A stretch of 64,000 nt of DNA from Chloroflexota bacterium (lineage in GTDB: Bacteria > Chloroflexota > Anaerolineae > Anaerolineales > Anaerolineaceae). This document shows, one piece after another, positions 54,231-63,800 of the stretch. Where the stretch lies: positions 1 to 64,000 of the forward strand of contig JAEKNU010000004.1 in assembly GCA_016838895.1 (NCBI GenBank), in the 5' to 3' direction. Position numbers and translations under genes: made by a program. The notes under the pieces are model-generated. The model saw only the letters and a list, made by a program, of their open reading frames with translations, was not told the origin of the DNA and searched no databases. Numbering within the stretch: position 1 is the stretch's first letter; each line of letters opens with the position of its first letter.

Positions 54231-56762
54231 ATGATGCAATTTGTCGTTTGGTATATCCTGATTAGTTTATTGGGTTTGGCAATTTTTCCAATAACACGTC
54301 GCATATTTAAAAAAGGCGCTGCCCAGGGATTTTTCTATTCACGGATTGTTGCACTATTTCTATGGGGGTTCTTCTATTGGTTTCTAGGGATCATGCAAAT
54401 TATTCCTGTTGGTCCGAGCGGTGTATTATTGATATTAATTGGGTTATTTGCAGGTTCTTTCCTGATCAGTAATAGATCAATTCAGGAAGAGTACATTACT
54501 CCGTTAAAGGAGCATAAGACTGCGGTGCTTACTGGCGAAGTGCTTTTCCTGATGGCGTTTTTGTTTATGATATTGCTCAAGTCCATGTATCCAAATTTGG
54601 ACCATACTGAAAAACCGATGGAAATGGCATTTATTAATGCCATTTTACACTCTCCGACATTTCCTCCCAGAGACCCGTGGTTATCTGGGTATGCGATTTC
54701 ATATTATTATTTCGGATATGTGATTGTCTCTCTGTTAATTACAGCTACAGGTGTAGACCCAGCAATAGGATTCAATTTAGCCATTTCTATGTGGTATGGG
54801 TTATCCGCATTAGTCATTTACGGCATCGTTTATCAATTGCTTCATGATTGGCGGAAGCGAATTCAGCCTGAAGCAGACGCAATAAAATGGAGTGATCGAA
54901 AAGGCACAGCCTATGCACTGATTGCCCCTGTACTTGCTTTATTTAGTGGAAACTTTGAAGGATTATTGGAATTGTTATATGCAAAAGGATTATTCTGGAC
55001 TACCCAGGCAGATGGAATAAAAACTTCGGCATTCTGGCAATGGTTGGATATAACAGATTTGAAATCTGCTCCAGTGAATACATCTACAATTATCCCTTCA
55101 CGCAGCAATTGGTGGTGGTGGCAGGCTTCACGTGTTTTGCAGGACTATGATGTCCAGGGAGTTGCCAAAGAGATTATTGATGAATTTCCGTTTTTCTCTT
55201 ACTTTTTAGGCGATTTACATCCCCATGTTTTGGCGATGCCTTTTGTGCTAACGGCTGTAGCTCTATGCTATATGGTCTTTCTCCGATTAAAAGATATACC
55301 GGCGACGGAAAATCTGGTTGCTGATGCAAGCAAAATTATTGCAGAACCTGAGTTTTTGTGGACTTCGCTATTTACGCTGGTATTTATTGGCGGAATTTCT
55401 TTCCTGAATACATGGGATTTTCCGGTATATTTTGGATTGCTTATGCTGGTAATCTTGTTCTGGCGAATCCAGGGTGTTGGTTGGTCATCCAAACGGCTTC
55501 TGGAAATGATATATTGCGGCCTCATTTGTGGGGTAATATCCCTGATTTTATATTTACCATTTTTTGTAAGCTTTGCTTCTCAAGCAGGTGGTATCTTACC
55601 CAGTCTGGTTTACTTTACCACCGGAAAACAATTATGGATATTCTTCGGTGGCTTACTTGTACCTTTATTTATCTGGTTAATATGGTTGAACAATAGATCA
55701 CGCAAACCTATGAATGTGCTTCGAGGTATGCTGATTGCATTCGCAACATGGATTGGCATGTTTTTATTTTCCGTAATTGTGGGTGTTATTGGATTATCAA
55801 CAACGAATTTATTCCTGACTGATACCGAGTTTTTAAATCTAGGCGGAAGAATTTACAATGCGCAAGGATATGGGGGCACAACGGATATTTTGATTGAAAC
55901 CTTTTTGGGACGAATCGAATCTCCTTTTGCATGGATAACATTGGTACTACTATTTGGTTTGATTATTGGGCTGTTTGTAAAGCGAAAACCAGAGGAGACG
56001 AGTAAGAAATTAAAGTTTTCGAATGAAAACAACTTTGTACTTATGGTAGTGGGCGTTGGTCTTGGCTTGATTGCCTTTCCGGAGTTCTTCTATTTGTTGG
56101 ATAATTTTGGCTGGCGTATGAATACCATTTTCAAGTTTTACTATCAGGCATGGCTTCTGTTGAGTATCGGCGCTGCATTTGCTATGATCGTTGTCCTGGA
56201 TCAGGTAAAAGGTTTATGGAAATATTGGGTACGTTCAATTACCGTGTTGGCCATGCTGGTTGTACTTGTTTATCCATCATTAGCAACTTATTACCGCTTT
56301 TTTATAAATCACAATGAAGTCAGTACGCTGGATGGGATGTATCATATTCGTCAATATAATCCATTGGAAGCTGAAGCGATTGATTGGTTGCGGGAAGCAC
56401 CGGATGGTATCGTTGTAGAAGCGGTGGGTGGAAGCTATCGGGCAGACTTTGGAAAAATTAGTACACATAGTGGTTTGCCTACGATCCTGGGATGGCCAGG
56501 ACATGAAGGTCAATGGCGCGGTGGGTATAATGAGATTGGCGGCAGAGAGGAAGATGTCAATCGAATTTATCAGCTACATGATTGGGATGAAACAAAGGCG
56601 CTACTGGATCAATACAATGTACGATATATTTATATCGGAACAATTGAACAAACTGCATATCGTGTAGAAGAAACCAAATTTAATAACCATCTAAGTGTTG
56701 TATTTCAAAATGACCTCGCCATCATTTATGAATATACACCTGAATATTTGCTTTCTGACTAA
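54231..56762 (+). CDS. DUF2298 (Chlor_Arch_YYY) integral-membrane protein
   Basis: An 843-residue protein with about 16-18 membrane segments. The YYY motif is ISYYYFGYVIVS at 156-167, after the loop FPPRDPWLSGYAI. The acidic/His loop SYFLGDLHPHVLAMP near 325 and LNTWDFPVYF near 395 match YLYADLHAHLIAIP and TNTWDMPLYL of the giant neighbour, so the two are paralogues over this half. Both end in a GLP..GW..H..Q.R segment. The family is known only from Chloroflexi and Archaea to my knowledge and has no assigned activity; the conserved Asp/His residues suggest a GT-C-like catalytic site. Confidence 0.85.
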   Translation: MMQFVVWYILISLLGLAIFPITRRIFKKGAAQGFFYSRIVALFLWGFFYWFLGIMQIIPVGPSGVLLILIGLFAGSFLISNRSIQEEYITPLKEHKTAVLTGEVLFLMAFLFMILLKSMYPNLDHTEKPMEMAFINAILHSPTFPPRDPWLSGYAISYYYFGYVIVSLLITATGVDPAIGFNLAISMWYGLSALVIYGIVYQLLHDWRKRIQPEADAIKWSDRKGTAYALIAPVLALFSGNFEGLLELLYAKGLFWTTQADGIKTSAFWQWLDITDLKSAPVNTSTIIPSRSNWWWWQASRVLQDYDVQGVAKEIIDEFPFFSYFLGDLHPHVLAMPFVLTAVALCYMVFLRLKDIPATENLVADASKIIAEPEFLWTSLFTLVFIGGISFLNTWDFPVYFGLLMLVILFWRIQGVGWSSKRLLEMIYCGLICGVISLILYLPFFVSFASQAGGILPSLVYFTTGKQLWIFFGGLLVPLFIWLIWLNNRSRKPMNVLRGMLIAFATWIGMFLFSVIVGVIGLSTTNLFLTDTEFLNLGGRIYNAQGYGGTTDILIETFLGRIESPFAWITLVLLFGLIIGLFVKRKPEETSKKLKFSNENNFVLMVVGVGLGLIAFPEFFYLLDNFGWRMNTIFKFYYQAWLLLSIGAAFAMIVVLDQVKGLWKYWVRSITVLAMLVVLVYPSLATYYRFFINHNEVSTLDGMYHIRQYNPLEAEAIDWLREAPDGIVVEAVGGSYRADFGKISTHSGLPTILGWPGHEGQWRGGYNEIGGREEDVNRIYQLHDWDETKALLDQYNVRYIYIGTIEQTAYRVEETKFNNHLSVVFQNDLAIIYEYTPEYLLSD

Positions 56763-56799
56763 AAGATTTCACACTTTGTGAGACGATTTTATTTACGGG

Positions 56800-58539
56800 A
56801 TGGAACAACGTATGAACAAAAAGACCCCTACAATTTTCGATCTGTTATTTGGATTTGTAATTCTTCTGGCGTTTGTATTGAGAATAGTTTTTGCCAGTCA
56901 ATGGTATCTCAGTGAGAAAGAAGCGACAATCGCATTAAATATCACTGCAAACCCAACAACAATGTATCAGGTTTGGACAGGATTCCTATTCCGTTTCATT
57001 AGTGAAAGTGAATTCTTTGCGCGCATTATTCCTGTCCTATTTGGAACAGGCTTCGTGATGCTTCCTCTATTATTGCGAAAACGTTTTGGGGATACGATTA
57101 CATTAATTCTAGGCGTTGCATTAGCTTTTGATCCTGGTTTGATTGCTATCTCAAAGCAAGCCGGACCAGAAATCATGGCAATTAGTGCATTCTTTTCGAT
57201 TCTGATATTTTTATATGCGAGAAAATGGACAGGCGTTGGTATTGCATTGGCAATTGGTTTATTAAGTGGTCCTTCATTTTGGATTGGCGTATTTTCGATC
57301 TCTATTTGTTTATCTTTCAGTGGCCTTCTAAGCGGTATGAAAGGTGTTGATGATGATCCGCAGACGGTATCACATTTTGTGCGGCAAACTTTGAAAGATG
57401 TAAATTGGAAATCGATTCTATCCTCTTTTGGATTGTCACTGATCATTGGCGGGACCTTGCTGTTGGCTCAAACAAAAACATTGGCGGGGATTGCAAATGG
57501 CTTGATTGGCTTTTTCCAGCGAGAAAATCCAGGATTTTATGCCATTCCATTATCAGCTGCATTAATTGGATTCGTTGTTGCTTATATTTCAGTCCTTGTT
57601 TTTGGGCTATTTGGAGTGAGACGTTTTCCTTCGTCATGGAGAGGATTGATTTGGTTGTGGGTGCTGATCACTTTTATATTTGTAAGTTTGTTCCCGAATC
57701 GGCAGCTCGCGGATTATATTTGGATTGTTATCCCCCTGTATATACCTGCTGCGAAATATCTGGGTGAACTGAAAATATTTTCCAGTGAAAACCGCTATCT
57801 GATCGCTGGTAGTGCTTTCTCCCTATCCATGCTTTTGTTATTTGCATTGTTTTCATCGATGAGATATATAAAAGAGATCAGCGAAGGTTTCGCGGATAGT
57901 GGAGTGACCTTATATTTATATACTGCAATCGCAGCATTATTTGTTTTTTTTATGATTTTATTGATCATTGGCTGGGGATGGTCAAGGCATTTAATGCGTG
58001 ATATTGCTCTTTTTATTTTTGTGGGTGGTGTTTTGTTTCTATATTTAGTCCCTTCCATGAAAAGTGCTGGATTTGATGCCCAGCCTAAACAATTCATGTG
58101 GTTTCAAACCGGCTATTTTGAAGATGCTGATTTATTTCGAAAAACAATCCTTCAACTGGATCAGAACCGGCAGGAGAAAAATACTCCATTGCATATACAG
58201 GTACAAAATATTCAATCGGATGTTTTGCTATGGGAATTACGGAATTATTCAGTATCCATGAAAAATGCTGAGTACTTGTTTGATAATTCAGATCCGGATG
58301 TAATTGTTACATCAATGGATGAATCTCCGCAAGTCGCACAAAACAGAATGGGGCAGGATATGATATTTTCTAGGACCGTTGCCTGGTCATTGATGACAAA
58401 CCAGGATTGGCGACAATGGGCTTTTTATCAGAAACCGATTTATAACAACATGCAGGGGATTGTATGGGCTTCTTTATTTGAAGGCAGCCTTGAAATAAAT
58501 GATGATGTAATAGATGAAATTGATCCAACTGCCAATTAG
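56800..58539 (+). CDS. Multi-spanning GT-C-like membrane protein (possibly Agl23-like)
   Basis: A 579-residue protein with about 12 membrane segments and an external C-terminal domain (about 425-579). After the first helix the loop reads SQWYLSEKEATIALNITANP, which lacks the usual DE/ED pair of PMT enzymes but keeps Glu46 and Glu49. The pattern LALAFDPGLIAISKQAGPEI-like (VALAFDPGLIAISKQAGPEI) resembles the PMT_2/Agl23 group linked with the YYY proteins. It could be an accessory rather than an active enzyme. ATG 56812 is an alternative start. It is the last gene of the glycan run, with a terminator behind it. Confidence 0.7.
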   Translation: MEQRMNKKTPTIFDLLFGFVILLAFVLRIVFASQWYLSEKEATIALNITANPTTMYQVWTGFLFRFISESEFFARIIPVLFGTGFVMLPLLLRKRFGDTITLILGVALAFDPGLIAISKQAGPEIMAISAFFSILIFLYARKWTGVGIALAIGLLSGPSFWIGVFSISICLSFSGLLSGMKGVDDDPQTVSHFVRQTLKDVNWKSILSSFGLSLIIGGTLLLAQTKTLAGIANGLIGFFQRENPGFYAIPLSAALIGFVVAYISVLVFGLFGVRRFPSSWRGLIWLWVLITFIFVSLFPNRQLADYIWIVIPLYIPAAKYLGELKIFSSENRYLIAGSAFSLSMLLLFALFSSMRYIKEISEGFADSGVTLYLYTAIAALFVFFMILLIIGWGWSRHLMRDIALFIFVGGVLFLYLVPSMKSAGFDAQPKQFMWFQTGYFEDADLFRKTILQLDQNRQEKNTPLHIQVQNIQSDVLLWELRNYSVSMKNAEYLFDNSDPDVIVTSMDESPQVAQNRMGQDMIFSRTVAWSLMTNQDWRQWAFYQKPIYNNMQGIVWASLFEGSLEINDDVIDEIDPTAN

Positions 58540-58562
58540 AAATTACTTTGCAATCAGAAATG

Positions 58563-58596
58563 ACAATCGTGTGGATACTGTCACACGGTTGTTTTT
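58563..58596 (+). terminator. Terminator of the glycan gene run
   Basis: ACAATCGTGTG pairs with CACACGGTTGT (one T-G) around GATACTGT and is followed by TTTTAATT. It lies 24 bases after the last stop. Confidence 0.85.
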
Positions 58597-58716
58597 AATT
58601 ATATAATTTTATTTTGCTTGAGCTTGTCCCCTAAAATGTCAAAGTAGGCTAAAATTGAATTGGCCAATGTTTTGCGTCAATTGTTTTGCCTATTTTTTGA
58701 TAACTACGCATCATTT

Positions 58717-58745
58717 TTGACAAAACATGGAACATTTATTAATAA
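58717..58745 (+). promoter_or_regulatory. Candidate promoter of cmk
   Basis: TTGACA (58717-58722) is a perfect -35 and TAATAA lies 17 bases further on as a weaker -10. The start would be about 20 bases before the cmk ATG. Confidence 0.5.
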
Positions 58746-58772
58746 TTACAATGATTGCAGGAAAACATTGAT

Positions 58773-59450
58773 ATGAAACAACCCAACTTAATTGCAATAG
58801 ATGGACCGGCAGCTTCCGGAAAATCCACTGTAGCAGAAATCCTCGCGAATGAATTAAATTATATGTTTTTTGATACAGGTGTTATGTATCGAGCGGTTAC
58901 ATTAATTGCGTTAAACCAAATTTCTGATTTAGATATGGAGCACGAAGTTGTAGCGATAGCAGATTCAATTGAAATCGATGTACGCAAACCATCAAAAGGG
59001 GATGGTCGAAAGTATGATGTGTGGGTAAATGGGAAAGATATTACCTGGGAAATACGTCAACCTGCGGTGGATGCAAATGTTTCAAAAGTATCTGCATATG
59101 CTGGTGTGCGCACTGCAATGACAAGTCAACAACGTCGCATTGGTATGAAAAGCAATGTTGTCATGGTTGGAAGAGATATTGGCACTGTCGTATTACCTGA
59201 AGCTGATTTGAAGGTATACCTGGATGCATCGGCAGAAGAAAGAGCAAAACGCCGCCATGCTGAAATCATTTCCAGAGGGGATGAAGCTGACTATGAAAAA
59301 ATTCTGGAATCCATGATCAGACGTGATAAAATCGATTCAACTCGTGCGGTAGCACCATTAAAACCTGCAGACGACGCCGTAATTATTCATTCGGATCATT
59401 TATGTGTAGCAGAAGTCGTTCACAAAATTAAGGATTTATTCGCAACATAA
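58773..59450 (+). CDS. cmk: Cytidylate kinase
   Basis: Phosphorylates CMP and dCMP with ATP. From the ATG at 58773 (behind AGGAAAA) the protein has 225 residues, the usual length; a TTG at 58755 is in frame but unneeded. The P-loop is IDGPAASGKSTVAE, followed by FFDTGVMYRAVTL, the CMP-binding insert and VVMVGRDIGTVVLPEADLKV, and the LID region AEERAKRRHAE. The C-terminus fits. It starts a short unit with the Ntn hydrolase. Confidence 0.97.
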   Translation: MKQPNLIAIDGPAASGKSTVAEILANELNYMFFDTGVMYRAVTLIALNQISDLDMEHEVVAIADSIEIDVRKPSKGDGRKYDVWVNGKDITWEIRQPAVDANVSKVSAYAGVRTAMTSQQRRIGMKSNVVMVGRDIGTVVLPEADLKVYLDASAEERAKRRHAEIISRGDEADYEKILESMIRRDKIDSTRAVAPLKPADDAVIIHSDHLCVAEVVHKIKDLFAT

Positions 59451-59472
59451 CAGATCAGGTCTGGAGGATACT

Positions 59473-60816
59473 GTGTGTGATACGCTTGTAGCCTTATCAT
59501 CAGTTACTGTAGATGGGAATGTATATTTTGCAAAAAACAGTGACAGAGAACCAAATGAAGCACAATCCGTTGTTTGCATACCTGCTAAGGATTATGCCAG
59601 CGGCAGCGTATTGCGATGCACCTATCGCTCAATTCCTCAAGTAGAACATACCCATGCTATTGTATTATCCAAACCCTTTTGGATTTGGGGTGCTGAAATG
59701 GGAGCGAATGATCAAGGCGTGGTAATCGGAAATGAGGCGGTATTTACCAAAGTGCCGCAAGAAAAAGAACCCGGATTGATTGGGATGGATTTATTACGCC
59801 TTGGATTGGAACGTTCAGATTGCGCATATAATGCACTACTGATTATTACAAAATTACTGGAAGAATATGGTCAGTCAGGTGAATGTGGTTATCAACATAA
59901 AATGGTGTATCATAATTCATTTCTGATCTGTGATAGAGAAGAAGCCTGGGTTTTAGAGACTGCCGGTAGGCAGTGGGCAGCCGAGCGCGTGAAAGACGTG
60001 CGCTCAATCTCCAATGCACTTACCATTGGAAATCATTGGGATTTATCCTCCGATGATCTGGTGTCCTATGCAAAAGACAAAAAGTGGTGCAGCAGTCGTT
60101 CAGATTTTAATTTTGCTGAATGCTATTCCGATTTTTTGTATACAACTTTTAGTGATGCTCGAGCCAGACAATCATGCACAATGAATCTATTACACAATGA
60201 GGATCGAAAAATCGAATTGTCAGAAATGATGGGGTACCTGCGTACCCACTCTCGTCAGATGCAGGGTGATTGGCAGCCTGGAAAAGGTGTTGCCGGGGCC
60301 AGCGTGTGTATGCATGCGGGATGGGGGCCAATCCGCATCAGCCAGACAACCGGTTCGATGATTGCTGCTTTAAGTACGGCTTCACCAGATACACTCTGGT
60401 TCACACACACTGCGGCACCTTGCACTTCGATCTTTACACCCTTTTGGTTGGATAATATAGAATCTTCGGACTTGGATGAACCAAAAGGTGAGTATCAGGA
60501 TGGATTCGATTTTTGGGAACATGAGATTTTGCATCGCTCAATACTATTGAATTTTGAAGAGCGTATACCTATGATTGAAGAAGAACGTGATCTTGCTGAA
60601 AAAAGATATATGGTTGATGTGATTGAGATGAATAAAAAAGATATCCATCAGCGAAAAGCGTTATCGGAAGCGATTCATAAAGAAGTTCGTGATCTACGCA
60701 AACAATGGATTTCTCGCGTTCAGGAAACTCGGGCAAATCCTTCAAAATTATCTATTTATCACAATGTGTGGCGTGCCAGAAATCGTGCATGCCATATTGA
60801 TCAATACATTAAATAG
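59473..60816 (+). CDS. Ntn-hydrolase of the peptidase C69/secernin type
   Basis: A 447-residue cytoplasmic-type protein with no signal peptide. It starts with GTG behind TGGAGG; the second residue is Cys (MCDTLVAL), which after Met removal would be the N-terminal nucleophile, as in C69 dipeptidases. FAKNSDREPNEAQSV is the family signature, and GAEMGANDQGVVIGNEAVF and GMDLLRLGLER follow. The C-terminus (about 360-440) is a charged helical tail. Substrate may be dipeptides or other amides; unknown. It lies 22 bases after cmk. Confidence 0.88.
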   Translation: MCDTLVALSSVTVDGNVYFAKNSDREPNEAQSVVCIPAKDYASGSVLRCTYRSIPQVEHTHAIVLSKPFWIWGAEMGANDQGVVIGNEAVFTKVPQEKEPGLIGMDLLRLGLERSDCAYNALLIITKLLEEYGQSGECGYQHKMVYHNSFLICDREEAWVLETAGRQWAAERVKDVRSISNALTIGNHWDLSSDDLVSYAKDKKWCSSRSDFNFAECYSDFLYTTFSDARARQSCTMNLLHNEDRKIELSEMMGYLRTHSRQMQGDWQPGKGVAGASVCMHAGWGPIRISQTTGSMIAALSTASPDTLWFTHTAAPCTSIFTPFWLDNIESSDLDEPKGEYQDGFDFWEHEILHRSILLNFEERIPMIEEERDLAEKRYMVDVIEMNKKDIHQRKALSEAIHKEVRDLRKQWISRVQETRANPSKLSIYHNVWRARNRACHIDQYIK

Positions 60817-60848
60817 CTGTCAATTTCTGATTCTTATTGAGGCTGGCC

Positions 60849-63800
60849 ATGCAGATGATTTTTACAATAATAGAGAATTCTCCATATTTCATTCTGTTTC
60901 AAAATAGCTATGAATGGGTGATTTGGGGTGTTTTGTTATCTATTTTGTTGATCGTTATCATCCGAAATTGGCATATCAGGATTCCCAAGCAACGAAATGA
61001 ACAAACGTTGGTATTGTTTTTTTTGATTACACTACCTATTTGCGCATTTGTTTTTGGCGTTAGACCCATAGGCACCTACCTGCAGCCATTACCTGGTTTA
61101 CCAATTGAACCGCAAGCACCTGCACTCATGTTCCTGGCTGTTTTGCCATTATTATACTGGGCTGGAACCTCTGGAAAATCATTGGCCATTCTGGCAGGGT
61201 TAATTATCGGCGGATTGAACGGATTTTGGGAAAGCCATTCCTTGATGACACCGATTGAGTATGGATTTATTGGGTTAACAATGGCGATATTTCTACGCCA
61301 GGATTACCGTACCTACTTCTATAAATTTGTTCGTCATCCATTTGGTTGCGCAATCACTGCGGCAATTCTGACCAGTCCGCTTTATGTATTCTCGACTTTT
61401 CTGACAACGCAAGGTTCTTTGCCGGTCAAACTTGATTTTGCTTTCACCCAAACGTATTTATTAATTCTGGTTCGTGCCGGGGAGATTATTTTTGCAGGTC
61501 TGATCGCTGAGGTATTGTATCTATTGCGTATAGGAAGGTGGTATCGGCCACTGAAAGTCATTCCCTCGCCAGCAGAATCCAGTATACAAATACGGTTTTT
61601 TAATCGTATCGCGCCATTTTTGCTGTTGTTACTCATTGGATTGATGGCAGGGGATTGGTTGATTGCTGGTAATGCTGCTCGAAATCTTTTAGAAGACCGA
61701 CTTGAAAGTACTGCTTCAATTGCTGCAAAAAACTTGCCATACTTCATGGAGACGGGACAAAATTTGCTGCTTGACCTTGCTGATCCTGATTTAGTCGGTA
61801 GAGATCAAGACCAGGTTCAGGCAGCTCTAGCTGAAAAATTGCGTGTAGTGCCATTTTTTCGGCAATTATTCTTATTTGATGCTGAAGGTAATGCCATCGC
61901 TGGATATCCACTAAATTCACTTGAAGAAATTCAACCAGCTAGAGAAGAAATCGCAGGCATCAAATTTGCCAGAGATGGCGTATTGATACAAACATATACC
62001 ATAGATCCATGGCTTAATCATCAGTCAGCTCAAATATCCATGATTGCTGGTATCCAAGATAAAAATGGGGACCTGCTTGGTGTATTGTTGGGGCGCACTG
62101 ATTTAAGTTCTAATCCATATACTCAACCAGCTATTCAGGCTTTGAATGAGATCAATATAGCGGGTGGTGAAGGGATGATTGTTGATGAAAACAATCGTAT
62201 TATTTATCATCCAATCTCATCTTTGGTTATGAGTGAGTATATCGGGACATTGCCGGATCAGCCTGGGTTTTCAGAAAACCTCTCTATGGATGGGACACAA
62301 AGCTATGTATATTATTATCCGGTAGCTGGCCGCCCCTGGAAAGTGCTATTATCCGTACCGATTGCTCAATCACAACAAATTGCGTTGGATATCGCAATTC
62401 CGTTGTTTGTCTTGATCGTCATTTTCTCAGTGGTGGTAAGCCTCTCCCTGCGCTTTGGTTTACGGTCAGTTACTTCTTCCTTGAATTTATTGGCAACTGA
62501 AGCTTCAACCATTGCAGACGGTGATTTAAATTACACCCTACGCTCACACAATGAAGATGAGGTTGGAAAGTTTAGTCAATCCTTCGAACGAATGCGCATC
62601 ACCCTGAAACGTCGTATCGAGGAATTGGATGGTCTATTAAAGGTGTCCGAGGGTGTCGCCCGACATATCAATGCAGAAGATTCAATAGAAAGGATTCTGG
62701 AAATCGCCTTATTGCAAGGGGCAGACTCAGTTCGGATTTTATTAATTGATCAACAGGAAAATAACGAGTCAACACACAAAATAAGATCATTCTCTGCAGG
62801 AGAACTGGCAAATGATTTTGCAGCCCTGGATCAGCAAATTCTGGACATGATGGCGTTAGAAGATCAGATCATTATTTCCAATACCAATCGGATGAGAAGA
62901 CTAAAACTGATGCCGATGAAGCATAAACCTGGTGCGTTAATCGCGTTACCCTTGCGAATGGAAGATGCTTATTATGGCGTGCTGTGGCTCGGCTTCAAAT
63001 CTTCCAGAACATTTGATGCTGAGCAGGTTCAATTCCTGAATACTTTGAGTAATCACGCATCTATCGCGGCAGCGAACGCTTCCTTGTTTTCGCGTGCTGT
63101 TATTGGTAGACAACGTCTTGAAGCAGTACTACGTGCGACCCCAGAAGCTGTTTTGGTGATCAATGAGGATAAGAAAGTCATTTTAATGAATCCGGCAGCG
63201 CTAAAAGTAGAAGGATTAATTCAAAAAGCAGAAGTTGATTGTCCGATTGAGCAGGTAATTAAAAATCCTGAAATCAAGAAAATATTGCTTGATTCACCTG
63301 CCTCTCCATTTGATTCATCTTATGAAGTGAACATGCCCAATGGTCATTCTTACGACGTTACATTGTCTCCAGTTTGGATATCGGAGGAAATTCCGGCCGG
63401 TGTGGTTTGCATTATGCGTGATATTACAAGATACAAACAACAGGATTTAATGAAATCGGACTTTGTTGCTACCGTCAGCCATGATTTACGGGTTCCGTTA
63501 TCAATGATGCGTGGATATGCGACGATGCTGCCAATGGTTGGAGAAATCAATGAGCAACAGCGCGATTATATGGAAAAAATCCAGGCAAGTATTGAGCGCA
63601 TGATTAAATTAACGCATAATGTATTGAATGTGCAACGGATTGAATCCGGCATGGCATTGGATATCAAGGAAATTGACCCTGGAAAAATCGTCGAGATGGT
63701 TAACCAGATTCTCGCGCCACAGACTACGCAAAAGAAAATCGATTTATCTTATGAAATTAAACTGCTGCATGACAATGAACAAATACGACTGATTGAAGCA

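Noticed and set aside
61382-61747. Minus-strand ORF of 121 codons
   Set aside because: It is antisense to the membrane sensor kinase, whose frame is open across the whole region.
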